Source: Candidatus Binatia bacterium
GTDB taxonomy: Bacteria; Desulfobacterota_B; Binatia; UBA9968; JAJDTQ01
Assembly (NCBI GenBank): GCA_022827045.1
Contig: JAJDTQ010000223.1
Location: 1 to 17,880, forward strand
Direction: 5' to 3'
DNA: 17,880 bases
The number at the start of each line of letters is the position of its first letter. Within the stretch, counting starts at the first letter, position 1. The notes beneath the pieces are model-generated. The model searched no databases. It saw nothing but the letters and a program-made list of their open reading frames with translations, and was not told the origin of the DNA. Positions 1 through 7,068 of this stretch are shown here, piece by piece. A program made the translations under genes and the position numbers.

Positions 1-116
1 GCGCCCTTCGACTTCGTTCGGCTACGCCTCACTACGCTCAGGGCGAACGGGGTTTGATAACGCTCGGTGAACCTAACCGTTCGCCCTGAGCGTAGCGAAG
101 CGAAGTCGAAGGGCGC
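1..116. repeat. Dispersed inverted repeat (REP-like palindrome)
   Basis: Positions 1-50 and 77-116 are imperfect inverted copies of one sequence. The arms match at both ends (GCGCCCTTCGACTTCG and CTCAGGGCGAACGG), and the left arm carries a roughly 9-10 bp internal insertion or duplication. The 26-bp loop is AT-richer. Sequences of this type, with a core like GTTCGCCCTGAGCGTAGCG, recur between genes in many high-GC bacterial genomes. It lies just beyond the stop codon of the minus-strand asparaginase, so the transcribed hairpin could act as an mRNA 3' end or stabiliser. That role is inference; there is no U-tract. Confidence 0.8.
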
Positions 117-121
117 CGACC

Positions 122-1120
122 TCAGTACGTATCCAGCATCCGCTGTATCGCGTCGGGGTCGCTGGTCACGCTGAGGGCCAGCGCCATCAGCACGCGGGCC
201 TTCCAGGGCTGGAGGTTGTCGGCGGCGACGAATCCTCTGGCCCGCAATGACGGGCTCCGCACCACCCTTCCGGAACCCACCCTGCTGCTGAGACACATGA
301 TGACGCCCTGGCGGCCGGCGCGGTCGAAGGCCTCGTCCTGCGCCGGGGTGGGCCGGCCCGCTCCGGTGGCGGCGCACACGATGCCCCTGGCCCCTGCGGC
401 CACGCAGGCGTCGATCATGGCGCCGTCCGCGCTCGCGTGGGACAGCACCACGTCCACCCGGGGCAGCGCCTCCAGCCCGCTCAAGTCGAACTCGGTGGCG
501 GTGGTGTGCGGCATCACCGTGCCGTGGTAGTAGCGCACCCGGCCGTCGGCGTCGGCGAACCCCAGCGGCCCCAGGTCCCGTCCCTGGAACGCCTCCACAC
601 GGAAGGTGGCCGTCTTGGTCAGGTCCCGGGCGCCGTAGATCCGGTCGTTCATCACCGCCAGCACGCCCTGCCCTCGGGACGCCGGATCCGCCGCTACCCG
701 CACGGCGTTGAACAGATTCAGGTAGCCGTCCGCCCCCAGCGCCGAGGCCGGCCGCATGGACCCCACCAGCACCACCGGCCGGTCGCTCTTGAGGACCAGG
801 TTCAGGAAGTAGGCGGTCTCCTCCAGGGTGTTGGTGCCGTGGGTGATGACCGCGCCCTCGGCTTCGCCGCGCTCGAAGGTCCCGTGCAACAGCCCCGCCA
901 GGTCGAGCCAGTCCCGGTCCACCAGCGCGTGGCTCGGCAGCCGGCGGAACGGCACCTGCTCCACCTCGGCGATGTTAGCCAGCTCCGGAACGGCGCCCAC
1001 CAACTCGCCGTCACCCAGCCGCTTGTTGTTCTCGATGTACCAGGCGAGGTCCAGGCGGTCTGCACCGACGGAGTCGATGGTCCCTCCGGTGAGAATAAGG
1101 GCGATTCTGGGTACGGTCAT
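122..1120 (-). CDS. L-asparaginase family protein (cytoplasmic)
   Basis: A 332-residue protein of usual length for bacterial asparaginases, which hydrolyse L-asparagine to aspartate and ammonia. The N-terminal TGGTID motif (residues 11-16) carries the nucleophile threonine (T14). The second motif, THGTNTLEET (93-102), supplies the second threonine (T96), and the downstream DLTKT segment supplies the expected lysine (K169). The residue after T96 is Asn (N97), where characterised asparaginases have the substrate-contacting Asp (HGTDT), so activity or specificity may differ. No signal peptide is visible, which favours a cytoplasmic form. The ATG start is preceded by AAGGA on the minus strand. 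It is divergent from the DUF4143 ATPase with only about 44 bp between starts, and its 3' end abuts the 1-116 repeat. Family assignment is firm; the exact substrate is not. Confidence 0.9.
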   Translation of the reverse strand: MTVPRIALILTGGTIDSVGADRLDLAWYIENNKRLGDGELVGAVPELANIAEVEQVPFRRLPSHALVDRDWLDLAGLLHGTFERGEAEGAVITHGTNTLEETAYFLNLVLKSDRPVVLVGSMRPASALGADGYLNLFNAVRVAADPASRGQGVLAVMNDRIYGARDLTKTATFRVEAFQGRDLGPLGFADADGRVRYYHGTVMPHTTATEFDLSGLEALPRVDVVLSHASADGAMIDACVAAGARGIVCAATGAGRPTPAQDEAFDRAGRQGVIMCLSSRVGSGRVVRSPSLRARGFVAADNLQPWKARVLMALALSVTSDPDAIQRMLDTY

Positions 1121-1128
1121 ACAAATCC

Positions 1129-1157
1129 TTGAAAAACAGAAATGATACAGCTAATAT
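1129..1157 (+). promoter_or_regulatory. Sigma70-like promoter for the DUF4143 ATPase
   Basis: TTGAAA (1129-1134, 5/6 match to the -35 consensus) is followed after exactly 17 bp by TAATAT (1152-1157, 4/6 match to the -10). The predicted transcription start, about 7 nt downstream, falls on or next to the ATG at 1165, which would make the message leaderless or nearly so. The same TTG could be read as an alternative start codon for the gene. Confidence 0.4.
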
Positions 1158-1164
1158 TCAAGGA

Positions 1165-2412
1165 ATGGAGTACCGGCAACGCCACATTGAAGCCCGAATA
1201 TCCCGCCTCCGTCAAGCCGTTCCGGTGATTCTCGTACTGGGAGCCAGGCAGGCCGGCAAAAGCACTCTCCTGTCTCACTTGGCTCCGGACGCCCACCGTG
1301 TTGTATTCGACCCAGTCATCGACGTCAACAACGCGCGAGAAGATCCCGAGCTGTTCCTGGACCAGTACCAGCCGCCGCTCATTCTCGACGAGGTTCAATA
1401 CGTCCCGGACCTGCTTGGGGTCATCAAGAGGCGTGTAGACGAGGACCCCCGGCCCGGTCAGTACCTGCTCACCGGTTCCCAGAATCTCATGCTGCTCAGT
1501 TCCGTGAGCGAGAGCATGGCGGGGCGCGTAGCGGTACTGGATCTTCCTTTTCTTTCCTTGGCCGAACGCTGCCACGGAGCGACCACCGAAAGGACGTGGG
1601 TCGAGGATCTGTTCGCACCCGACCCGATGGATCGATTACGCCACCGTGGAAGGCTCACGGCTCGAACCATCGAGCCGTCCCTGGCCGCCCGTCTGTGGCG
1701 GGGCGGTTTTCCTGGCCACCTGGACCACGACGACGCAATCCTGCCCGACCTATTCACTTCCTACATGCGCACCTACATCGAGCGCGACGTTCGGCGTGTT
1801 GCCACCGTCGAGGACGCAAACCTGTTCGCCCGCTTCGTAGGCCTTTGTGCCGCCCACACCGGCCAGGAGATCAATCACACCCAACTCGGCCGTGAACTCG
1901 GCATCACATACCACACGGCGCAGCGCTGGCTGGCTGTTCTGCGGGCGACCTATCAGTGGATGGAGGTCCCGGCGTATTCCGGCAATCCCACCAAGCGAAT
2001 CTCCAAGCGCCCCAAGGGCTACTTCGCCGACACCGGACTGGCGGCATGGACGCAGCGTATCTCCAGCCCAACGGCATTGATGTCCAATCCCATACAGGGC
2101 GCGCTGTTCGAGACACACGTCGTCCTGGACATGTTCAAACAGACGCAGACCATGAGCCATCCGCCGGCCTCCCATCACTGGCGCGCGCACTCGGGCCCTG
2201 AGGTGGACCTGGTGCTCGAGAGAGACGGAACGTTCGTTGCCGTGGAAGCAAAGAGCAGCGCACGCGTGACACGCTCAGACACCCGCGGCATCCGCGCGTT
2301 CAGGGAGACTTACCCTCGTCTCAAACATGGCATCGGAGTGGTGGTAGCCGCGGTGCATGAGACTGTCCTGGTAGGCGACGACATCATCGCCGTTCCCTAC
2401 GATATCGCCTGA
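1165..2412 (+). CDS. AAA ATPase with DUF4143 C-terminal domain
   Basis: A 415-residue protein of the ATP-binding/DUF4143 family, whose cellular role is not established. The N-terminal ATPase domain has Walker A GARQAGKS (26-33), Walker B LILDE (72-76) and the sensor segment LLTGSQN (101-107). The middle contains the family block YIERDVR (204-210) and a winged-helix-like stretch (about 237-262). The C-terminus has E346-x-D348 and E361-x-K363, the spacing of a PD-(D/E)xK nuclease-like fold. The frame is open to a TTG at 1129, but ATG 1165 (MEYRQRHIE) fits where family members begin. AAGGA directly abuts this ATG, too close for a normal ribosome site, which agrees with a leaderless start. GC is somewhat below the neighbouring catabolic genes, and the gene sits alone between two minus-strand genes, as is common for this mobile accessory family. 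Confidence 0.85.
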   Translation: MEYRQRHIEARISRLRQAVPVILVLGARQAGKSTLLSHLAPDAHRVVFDPVIDVNNAREDPELFLDQYQPPLILDEVQYVPDLLGVIKRRVDEDPRPGQYLLTGSQNLMLLSSVSESMAGRVAVLDLPFLSLAERCHGATTERTWVEDLFAPDPMDRLRHRGRLTARTIEPSLAARLWRGGFPGHLDHDDAILPDLFTSYMRTYIERDVRRVATVEDANLFARFVGLCAAHTGQEINHTQLGRELGITYHTAQRWLAVLRATYQWMEVPAYSGNPTKRISKRPKGYFADTGLAAWTQRISSPTALMSNPIQGALFETHVVLDMFKQTQTMSHPPASHHWRAHSGPEVDLVLERDGTFVAVEAKSSARVTRSDTRGIRAFRETYPRLKHGIGVVVAAVHETVLVGDDIIAVPYDIA

Positions 2413-2498
2413 GCGCCGCCAAGAACGTTGTCAGTATCGGCCATTAAGGCATGGGGCGAAGTCGCCAACGAGCCAGAACTGGGGCGCGGTCACTCGCG

Positions 2499-4376
2499 CT
2501 AACGCAGACTTCGCGACAGCTTCACCCGTACCACCACCGGATCATGGTCGCTCGCCCGCGCCGCGGTTTCCGCGAACTCCGCGGTGACGTGGACGATGTC
2601 CACCTCGGCCGACGCCCGGAGCGACGGGCTCACCAGGATGTGGTCCAGGGACTGGGCGTTGCCCTCGAAAATGTAGGTATAGCGTTCGTCGGCCGGCAGA
2701 TCGTTGGTGAGGTTGTGGAGACGCTCTTCGAGGATCTTCAGCGGCGACATGAACGCGAACTCGTTGAAGTCCCCGGCCACGACGATATGGGCATCGCGGT
2801 GCGCCGCGAGCCTGCGCGCGACGAAATCCCGCACCGCGCGAGCCTGCCTGCGACGCTGGTCCACGCCGCTGTTGACCGACGGGTCCTCCTGCCTTTCCGT
2901 GAAGGGCTGCACTTCGCCGAACAGCGGACGGCTGCCGCGCTTGGAGTCGAAATGGTTGTTGACCACGGTGACCTGCGCACCGTCCGGCGCGCGGGATCGG
3001 AAAGAGGCGGCCAGGGGCAACCGGCCGTCGAAGAACGGGTTGTTCGGGTTGGTGCGTTGATCTCGCGGATCGGTGACCGTGGCCAGGGAACCCCGAACGA
3101 GCTCCACGCGCGCCGGGTTGTAGAGGAAGGCCACGCGGATGTTTCCGCCGGGCTGTCCGCCGTTGGTGCCGCCGCCGATGAACGGATGGTCGATGAAGCG
3201 GTACCGGACGGAGCCCAGGGCGGCGATGCGTTCCACCAGCAGCCGCAACGTGGCGTCGGCGGCCTTGACCCGGGTCTTGGCGGAGCCGTCGTTGTCCTGC
3301 ACTTCCTGGAGCGCCACGATGTCGGGAGACCGCAGGCGCCTGGCGATGATGGAGGCCACCGAGTCGAAGCGGCCGGCCGCCACGTCGGCGTCCCCGTCCC
3401 TGTCGTTGGGGTCGAGGTTCAGCACGTTGAAGGAGGCGATGGTCAGGTACCCGTCGCCGGGTTCGAGGCGCGTGGTTTCCGGTTTCAGCGGCCCCTGTCG
3501 GGGTGAAAACGCTTCGGTGAAACGCACCTCGTAGTTGCCGAAGCCGTAGCTCATCACGCCGGTGACGTCGCCCAATGGATCCCCGACATTGACGTGCGGC
3601 GTCGCCATGGGACTGAGTCCGAAATCGTCGTCGATCTGGACGCGCTCGGGGTTGAAGTCGCCGGGGCTGATGGTCAGCGCGCCTCGTTTACCCAGACCTG
3701 AAGGAGACGTGTTCCGGGCACGGACGAAGATCTCGCCGAAACGGCTCGTGGGGCTGACGGCGACGGCATCCCGCACCGTAACCCGCATGCCTTCCAGGGT
3801 CTCGTAGAAGTCGATGCCGTCCTCTTGCGGGTCGAAGACGGCAAGCCCGTCGTTGTCGATGATCCGGTCCGGCGGAATGCGCCCGCCCGCCCCCAGCACC
3901 ACGGGAGCGGGAAGCCGGTGGCGGCGGGACAACCGGGTAATCCTCGGGCGGGTGATCTGCGTGATCGTCAGGTTTCCGGTCTTGGCGCCGCCGGGTTGGA
4001 ACTCCGTCACCACGCCGCGAACACGGATCTCGTCGCCCGCCGCCACCGTCGGAGCCCGGCGGGTAAAGACGAAGAGGCCGTCGGAAGTATCGGGGTCCCC
4101 GTCCCCCGCCGGGTCCTGCAGGTAGAACCCGTCGGTGTCGACGGCCGTGACGATCCCGGTGGTGGTGACCCGCTGCCCTCGGAGAGGCGAGATGTGGTTC
4201 CGCCCCTGAATCCGGCCGATGGGCGTCACGTCCGTGGATTGGGCCAGGCGCGTTCCCTGGACGGAGCCCTCGCTCCCAGGACGTGGGGACCCGTCCGCGG
4301 AACCCGCGAGCAGGAGACCGCAAAGCGCCGGGAGGTAGATCCACAACGTGACTGTTCGGTTCAAGTTCGCCGTCAT
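2499..4376 (-). CDS. Secreted endonuclease/exonuclease/phosphatase protein with OB-fold N-terminus
   Basis: A 625-residue protein. An N-terminal stretch of about 26 residues (basic, then hydrophobic WIYLPALCGLLLAGSA) looks like a signal peptide, so it probably acts outside the cytoplasm. Residues about 50-145 resemble the OB-fold of extracellular nucleases (GIVTAVDTDGFYLQDP). Residues about 308-622 are the endonuclease/exonuclease/phosphatase domain with the catalytic set visible: N317 (SFNVLN), E358 (LQEVQ), H475 (NNHFDS), D536 and N538 (AGDFNEF), D578-H579 (LDHIL) and D610-H611 (SDHDP). This arrangement matches ExeM/NucH-like extracellular DNases, although phosphodiesterase activity on other substrates is possible. 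The reading frame extends about 400 codons further upstream without a stop, but that part is antisense to the next gene and crosses a repeat. The ATG at 4376, just ahead of the signal peptide, is the sensible start. Confidence 0.87.
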   Translation of the reverse strand: MTANLNRTVTLWIYLPALCGLLLAGSADGSPRPGSEGSVQGTRLAQSTDVTPIGRIQGRNHISPLRGQRVTTTGIVTAVDTDGFYLQDPAGDGDPDTSDGLFVFTRRAPTVAAGDEIRVRGVVTEFQPGGAKTGNLTITQITRPRITRLSRRHRLPAPVVLGAGGRIPPDRIIDNDGLAVFDPQEDGIDFYETLEGMRVTVRDAVAVSPTSRFGEIFVRARNTSPSGLGKRGALTISPGDFNPERVQIDDDFGLSPMATPHVNVGDPLGDVTGVMSYGFGNYEVRFTEAFSPRQGPLKPETTRLEPGDGYLTIASFNVLNLDPNDRDGDADVAAGRFDSVASIIARRLRSPDIVALQEVQDNDGSAKTRVKAADATLRLLVERIAALGSVRYRFIDHPFIGGGTNGGQPGGNIRVAFLYNPARVELVRGSLATVTDPRDQRTNPNNPFFDGRLPLAASFRSRAPDGAQVTVVNNHFDSKRGSRPLFGEVQPFTERQEDPSVNSGVDQRRRQARAVRDFVARRLAAHRDAHIVVAGDFNEFAFMSPLKILEERLHNLTNDLPADERYTYIFEGNAQSLDHILVSPSLRASAEVDIVHVTAEFAETAARASDHDPVVVRVKLSRSLR

Positions 4377-4456
4377 CACCCATCCGACATAACACGGCCG
4401 GCGTAACGCGACGAGTTCGGGATACGGCCGGACCGCCTGCCTCCCGCCCCTCCTGG

Positions 4457-4477
4457 ATCCCGGGTCGAGCCCGGGAT
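4457..4477. repeat. Palindromic intergenic repeat (8-bp stem hairpin)
   Basis: ATCCCGGG (4457-4464), a 5-bp loop TCGAG, and CCCGGGAT (4470-4477) form a perfect 8-bp stem. It is followed by GACGG, as in the dispersed element typically written CTGGATCCCGGG...GGGATGACGG that is common between genes in proteobacteria and many metagenomic genomes. It is not followed by a T-run, so terminator function is not indicated. Confidence 0.7.
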
Positions 4478-4553
4478 GACGGGGTGGGGAACCGGGATGA
4501 CGGGATTGGAAACCGAGATGATCGGGGCGAAAACCGGTGTGCCGGGAGCCGAG
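4470..4553. repeat. Four-unit 21-bp degenerate tandem repeat
   Basis: Four consecutive 21-bp units start at 4470, 4491, 4512 and 4533. Each begins with (A/C)CCG followed by a GATGA- or GTGTG-like core and a G-rich end. Units 1 and 2 are nearly identical in the first half (CCGGGATGACGGG); units 3 and 4 are more diverged. The first unit is the right arm of the adjacent hairpin, so the array seems to have grown from that dispersed element. Length-variable arrays of this kind are often polymorphic between strains. Confidence 0.65.
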
Positions 4554-4581
4554 TTCGGGTTCCGTATTCCTCCCGGGGGCG

Positions 4582-4609
4582 TTGCCTATTCCCGATCCTG
4601 TAGTATGCT
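4582..4609 (+). promoter_or_regulatory. Possible sigma70-like promoter for the kinase-like/BON gene
   Basis: TTGCCT (4582-4587) and TATGCT (4604-4609) are separated by 16 bp, with 4/6 matches at each box. A start near 4616 would give a leader of about 50 nt before the strong ribosome site. Matches are modest and no experimental support can be seen. Confidence 0.3.
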
Positions 4610-4653
4610 CGGGTTGTGACGTGAGTCGTGTTCGGCGTACCGTTTCCTCACGG

Positions 4654-4661
4654 AAAGGAGG
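4654..4661 (+). promoter_or_regulatory. Strong ribosome binding site
   Basis: AAAGGAGG lies 6 nt upstream of the ATG at 4668. It is the best Shine-Dalgarno match in the window and fixes the start of the kinase-like/BON gene. Confidence 0.8.
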
Positions 4662-4667
4662 CTTGCC

Positions 4668-5483
4668 ATGTCCGTCATCATGATCTACGAGGGCATCCCC
4701 GGGGCCGAGGAAGTCGCCAAGCGAGTCGCCGCGGATCTGGACTACAAGTGCGTCGGCCGACAGGACCTCTCGGCCACTCTCGCGAACTACGGCGTGCCGC
4801 GCGCCAAGCTCGACGAGATCACCGAGAAGGAGGCGCACTGGTGGGACCAGTGGCTGCATGACCTGCGGCCCTACCGCATCGCGCTCCAGGCCGCCATGTG
4901 CGAGATGGCCCAGGCCGGCCCCATGGTCTACCACGGACACGTGGGACACGAGCTTCTTCCCGGCGTGTCGCACGTGTTGAAGGTCTTCCTGACCGGCTCC
5001 ATGGAGTTGCGCGTCGACCTGCTCCGCTCGCGCCTCGCGGTGGACGAGGGCACCATACGGAAGCAGCTCGAGCACACCGACCGGGCCCGCAGCCGGCGGC
5101 TCATGGCCCTGTTCGGTCACGACTGGCAGGACCCCACCCGCTACCACCTGATGCTCAACCTGGCCATGGGCACGGAGGCCGCAAGCCAGGTGATCGGTAC
5201 GGCCGCCAAGCTCGCGGCGTTTGGCGAGACGGAGGCTTCCAGGCAGGCCTTCGAGGACCTCGCGCTGGCCAGGAAGACGCAGGCCACGCTGCTCCGTTCC
5301 GAGCTGTACCGCGATCTGCCCATCGACGTGAAGGCCCACAAGGGGACGGTGACCCTGTCCGGGATGGTTTCCTCGCCGGTAACGGTGGAAGGGGTGGTGG
5401 CGGCGATCAAGGGCATCCCGGAAGTCTCGGAGGTCACGGCAAACCTGGTGGTGATGCCGCGACAGCACTCGGACATAGAATAA
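4668..5483 (+). CDS. Cytidylate-kinase-like protein with C-terminal BON domain
   Basis: A 271-residue protein. Residues about 1-180 follow the pattern of the cytidylate-kinase-like family (AAA_26/Cytidylate_kin2): an N-terminal strand and helix, a GHVGHELL segment (90-97), an LKVFLTGSMELRVDLL strand and helix (104-119), the D-x-x-R-x-R region (138-143) and FGHDWQDPTRYHLMLN (149-164). The glycine loop is degenerate: GIPGAEEVA (9-17) replaces the usual GSGG-type loop, and there is no lysine of a Walker A. Phosphoryl transfer is therefore doubtful, and a regulatory nucleotide-binding role is possible. Residues about 203-263 are a BON domain (LPIDVKAHKGTVTLSGMV), a small fold linked to membrane or ligand binding. 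The strong AAAGGAGG sets the start. The gene ends 13 bp before the UbiD-family gene on the same strand, so the two are probably co-transcribed. Confidence 0.78.
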   Translation: MSVIMIYEGIPGAEEVAKRVAADLDYKCVGRQDLSATLANYGVPRAKLDEITEKEAHWWDQWLHDLRPYRIALQAAMCEMAQAGPMVYHGHVGHELLPGVSHVLKVFLTGSMELRVDLLRSRLAVDEGTIRKQLEHTDRARSRRLMALFGHDWQDPTRYHLMLNLAMGTEAASQVIGTAAKLAAFGETEASRQAFEDLALARKTQATLLRSELYRDLPIDVKAHKGTVTLSGMVSSPVTVEGVVAAIKGIPEVSEVTANLVVMPRQHSDIE

Positions 5484-5496
5484 GCTGCCTCGCGAC

Positions 5497-6942
5497 ATGC
5501 CCAAGAGCCTGAGCAGCTTTCTGGAGGACTGCCGCCGGGAGATCCCCAACGAGGTGGTGCACGTGGAGCGGGAGGTGGACCCCGCCAACTACGACGTGAG
5601 CGCCATCATCAAGCACCTGGGCGCCGACCGGAAGTTCCCGATGCTCGTCTTCGACCGGCCGCGCAACCTGCACGGCCGGGTCAGCGACTTCAAGCTGGTG
5701 ATGAACTTCACCATCTCCCAGCGGAAGACCCAGATCGCGCTGGGGCTGCCCAAGGAGATGACCCGGGCGCAGATGGCCGAGGCCTGCGTCGACATCGAAC
5801 GCAACCGCGTGGCGCCTGTGGTGGTGGAGAACCGCGAAGCGCCGGTGATGGAGAACGTCCGGAGCGGCGACGCCGTGGACCTCTACGAGTTGCCCATCAT
5901 GCGCCACCACTACATGGACGGCGGCCCCTACATCACCCTGTGCACCATCGCCAGGGACCGCCGGCAGGGCATCTACAACGCCTCCTACCACCGCATGGAG
6001 ATCAAGTCCCGGAACCACACCACCCACTACCACTCGCAGCATCACCAGTGGATCATCTTCCGGGACCACGAGGACCAGGGCATGGAGTGCCCGGTGGCCA
6101 CGGTGCTGGGACACCACCCGGCGTTCTACATGGGCGCCTGCTACACCGGCCCGTTCGAGGTGAGCGAGTACGACGTCATCGGCGCCTACCTGCGGGAGCC
6201 GCTGCGGGTGACGCCGTCCACCACTTGGGGCGACGACCTGCTGATCCCGGCGGACGCGGAGATCGTCATCGAAGGCGCCCTGATCCCCGGCGAGCGCATC
6301 GTCGACGGGCCTTTCGGCGAGGCGCCGGGCTACCTGGGACCGCAGCGCTTCTTCTCGGCCTGCCGCTACGAGGTGCGCGCCATCAACTTCCGAAGCAACG
6401 GCATGTACCAGTCGGTGATCACCCCCGAGGGGGACAAGCCCTGGCTGGACCTGCCCCGGGAAGGCGCCTACCTGCGCCGGATCCGCGAGGCCGTGCCCGG
6501 GGTCACCGCCGTGTGCAAGGCCGGCCGCCACGCCCACTACAACATCTTCATCGCCATGAAGAAGCTGTCCGAGGGCGACCCCGGCCGGGCGGCCGCCGCC
6601 GCCCTCACCGAGCTTCATGCCAAGCACATCTTCGTGTTCGACGACGACATCGACGTCTACAACCCCACCGAGATCCTGTGGGCGATAGCCACCCGCGTGC
6701 AGCCCCACCGGCAGGTGTCGATCATGCAGCCCACCTTCACGGGCAACTACCTCGACCCCACGGTGGTGGATGAGACCAAGACCTCGGTGATGATCGTCGA
6801 CGCCACCCGCCCGCTGGACCGCCCCTTCTCGCCCGTCTCCAAGGTCCCGGACGAGGCCATGGCCCGCATCAAGGTGGAAGACTACATCCCTGGCGAGGTG
6901 CTGGCGCACATACCGGTGGACCGCACCACGTACTGGTCGTGA
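5497..6942 (+). CDS. UbiD-family (prenylated-FMN-type) decarboxylase
   Basis: A 481-residue protein, a normal length for UbiD-like decarboxylases, which use prenylated FMN and a divalent metal to add or remove carboxyl groups on aromatic or unsaturated acids. Visible signatures are the cofactor-region YNASYHR (160-166, with N161 and R166 spaced like the metal-binding Asn and catalytic Arg of Fdc1), the following His-rich segment (176-183), and IVDGPFGEAPGY (268-279), which carries the acidic pair. The second acid of that pair is Glu (E275), but the first is Asp (D270) where many relatives have Glu. No UbiX flavin prenyltransferase is in this window, so cofactor supply must come from elsewhere. 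ATG 5497 lacks a clear ribosome site, but it sits 13 bp after the kinase-like/BON stop, which suggests reinitiation or coupling. The substrate is unknown; ubiquinone synthesis is unlikely given the catabolic surroundings. Confidence 0.9.
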   Translation: MPKSLSSFLEDCRREIPNEVVHVEREVDPANYDVSAIIKHLGADRKFPMLVFDRPRNLHGRVSDFKLVMNFTISQRKTQIALGLPKEMTRAQMAEACVDIERNRVAPVVVENREAPVMENVRSGDAVDLYELPIMRHHYMDGGPYITLCTIARDRRQGIYNASYHRMEIKSRNHTTHYHSQHHQWIIFRDHEDQGMECPVATVLGHHPAFYMGACYTGPFEVSEYDVIGAYLREPLRVTPSTTWGDDLLIPADAEIVIEGALIPGERIVDGPFGEAPGYLGPQRFFSACRYEVRAINFRSNGMYQSVITPEGDKPWLDLPREGAYLRRIREAVPGVTAVCKAGRHAHYNIFIAMKKLSEGDPGRAAAAALTELHAKHIFVFDDDIDVYNPTEILWAIATRVQPHRQVSIMQPTFTGNYLDPTVVDETKTSVMIVDATRPLDRPFSPVSKVPDEAMARIKVEDYIPGEVLAHIPVDRTTYWS

Positions 6943-7006
6943 GCCGATAAACGAAGAACGCCACCCCTGTGCCTGCCGACCTCTATTCCCAGGCACCCTC
7001 ACCCCG

Positions 7007-7035
7007 ACCCTCTCCCAGAGGGAGAGGGTGTTTTT
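7007..7035 (+). terminator. Rho-independent-type terminator built from a dispersed repeat
   Basis: ACCCTCTCCC (7007-7016), loop AGA, and GGGAGAGGGT (7020-7029) form a perfect 10-bp stem, followed by G and five Ts (7031-7035). It sits about 65 bp after the UbiD-family stop and before the molybdenum-enzyme gene, so it probably separates the two transcription units. The preceding CCCTCACCCCG and the stem itself are the core of a very common intergenic repeat. Confidence 0.65.
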
Positions 7036-7068
7036 GACGTGAATGTGATCTGTTACAGATAGGAATCC

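Noticed and set aside
4457..4553. CRISPR array
   Set aside because: The units are 21 bp, contiguous and degenerate with no unique spacers, and no cas genes are present.
4377..5588. Upstream extension of the nuclease reading frame, more than 400 codons on the minus strand
   Set aside because: It runs antisense across the kinase-like/BON gene and through the tandem repeat. The period-7 peptide there is just the translated repeat. The signal peptide begins at the ATG ending at 4376.
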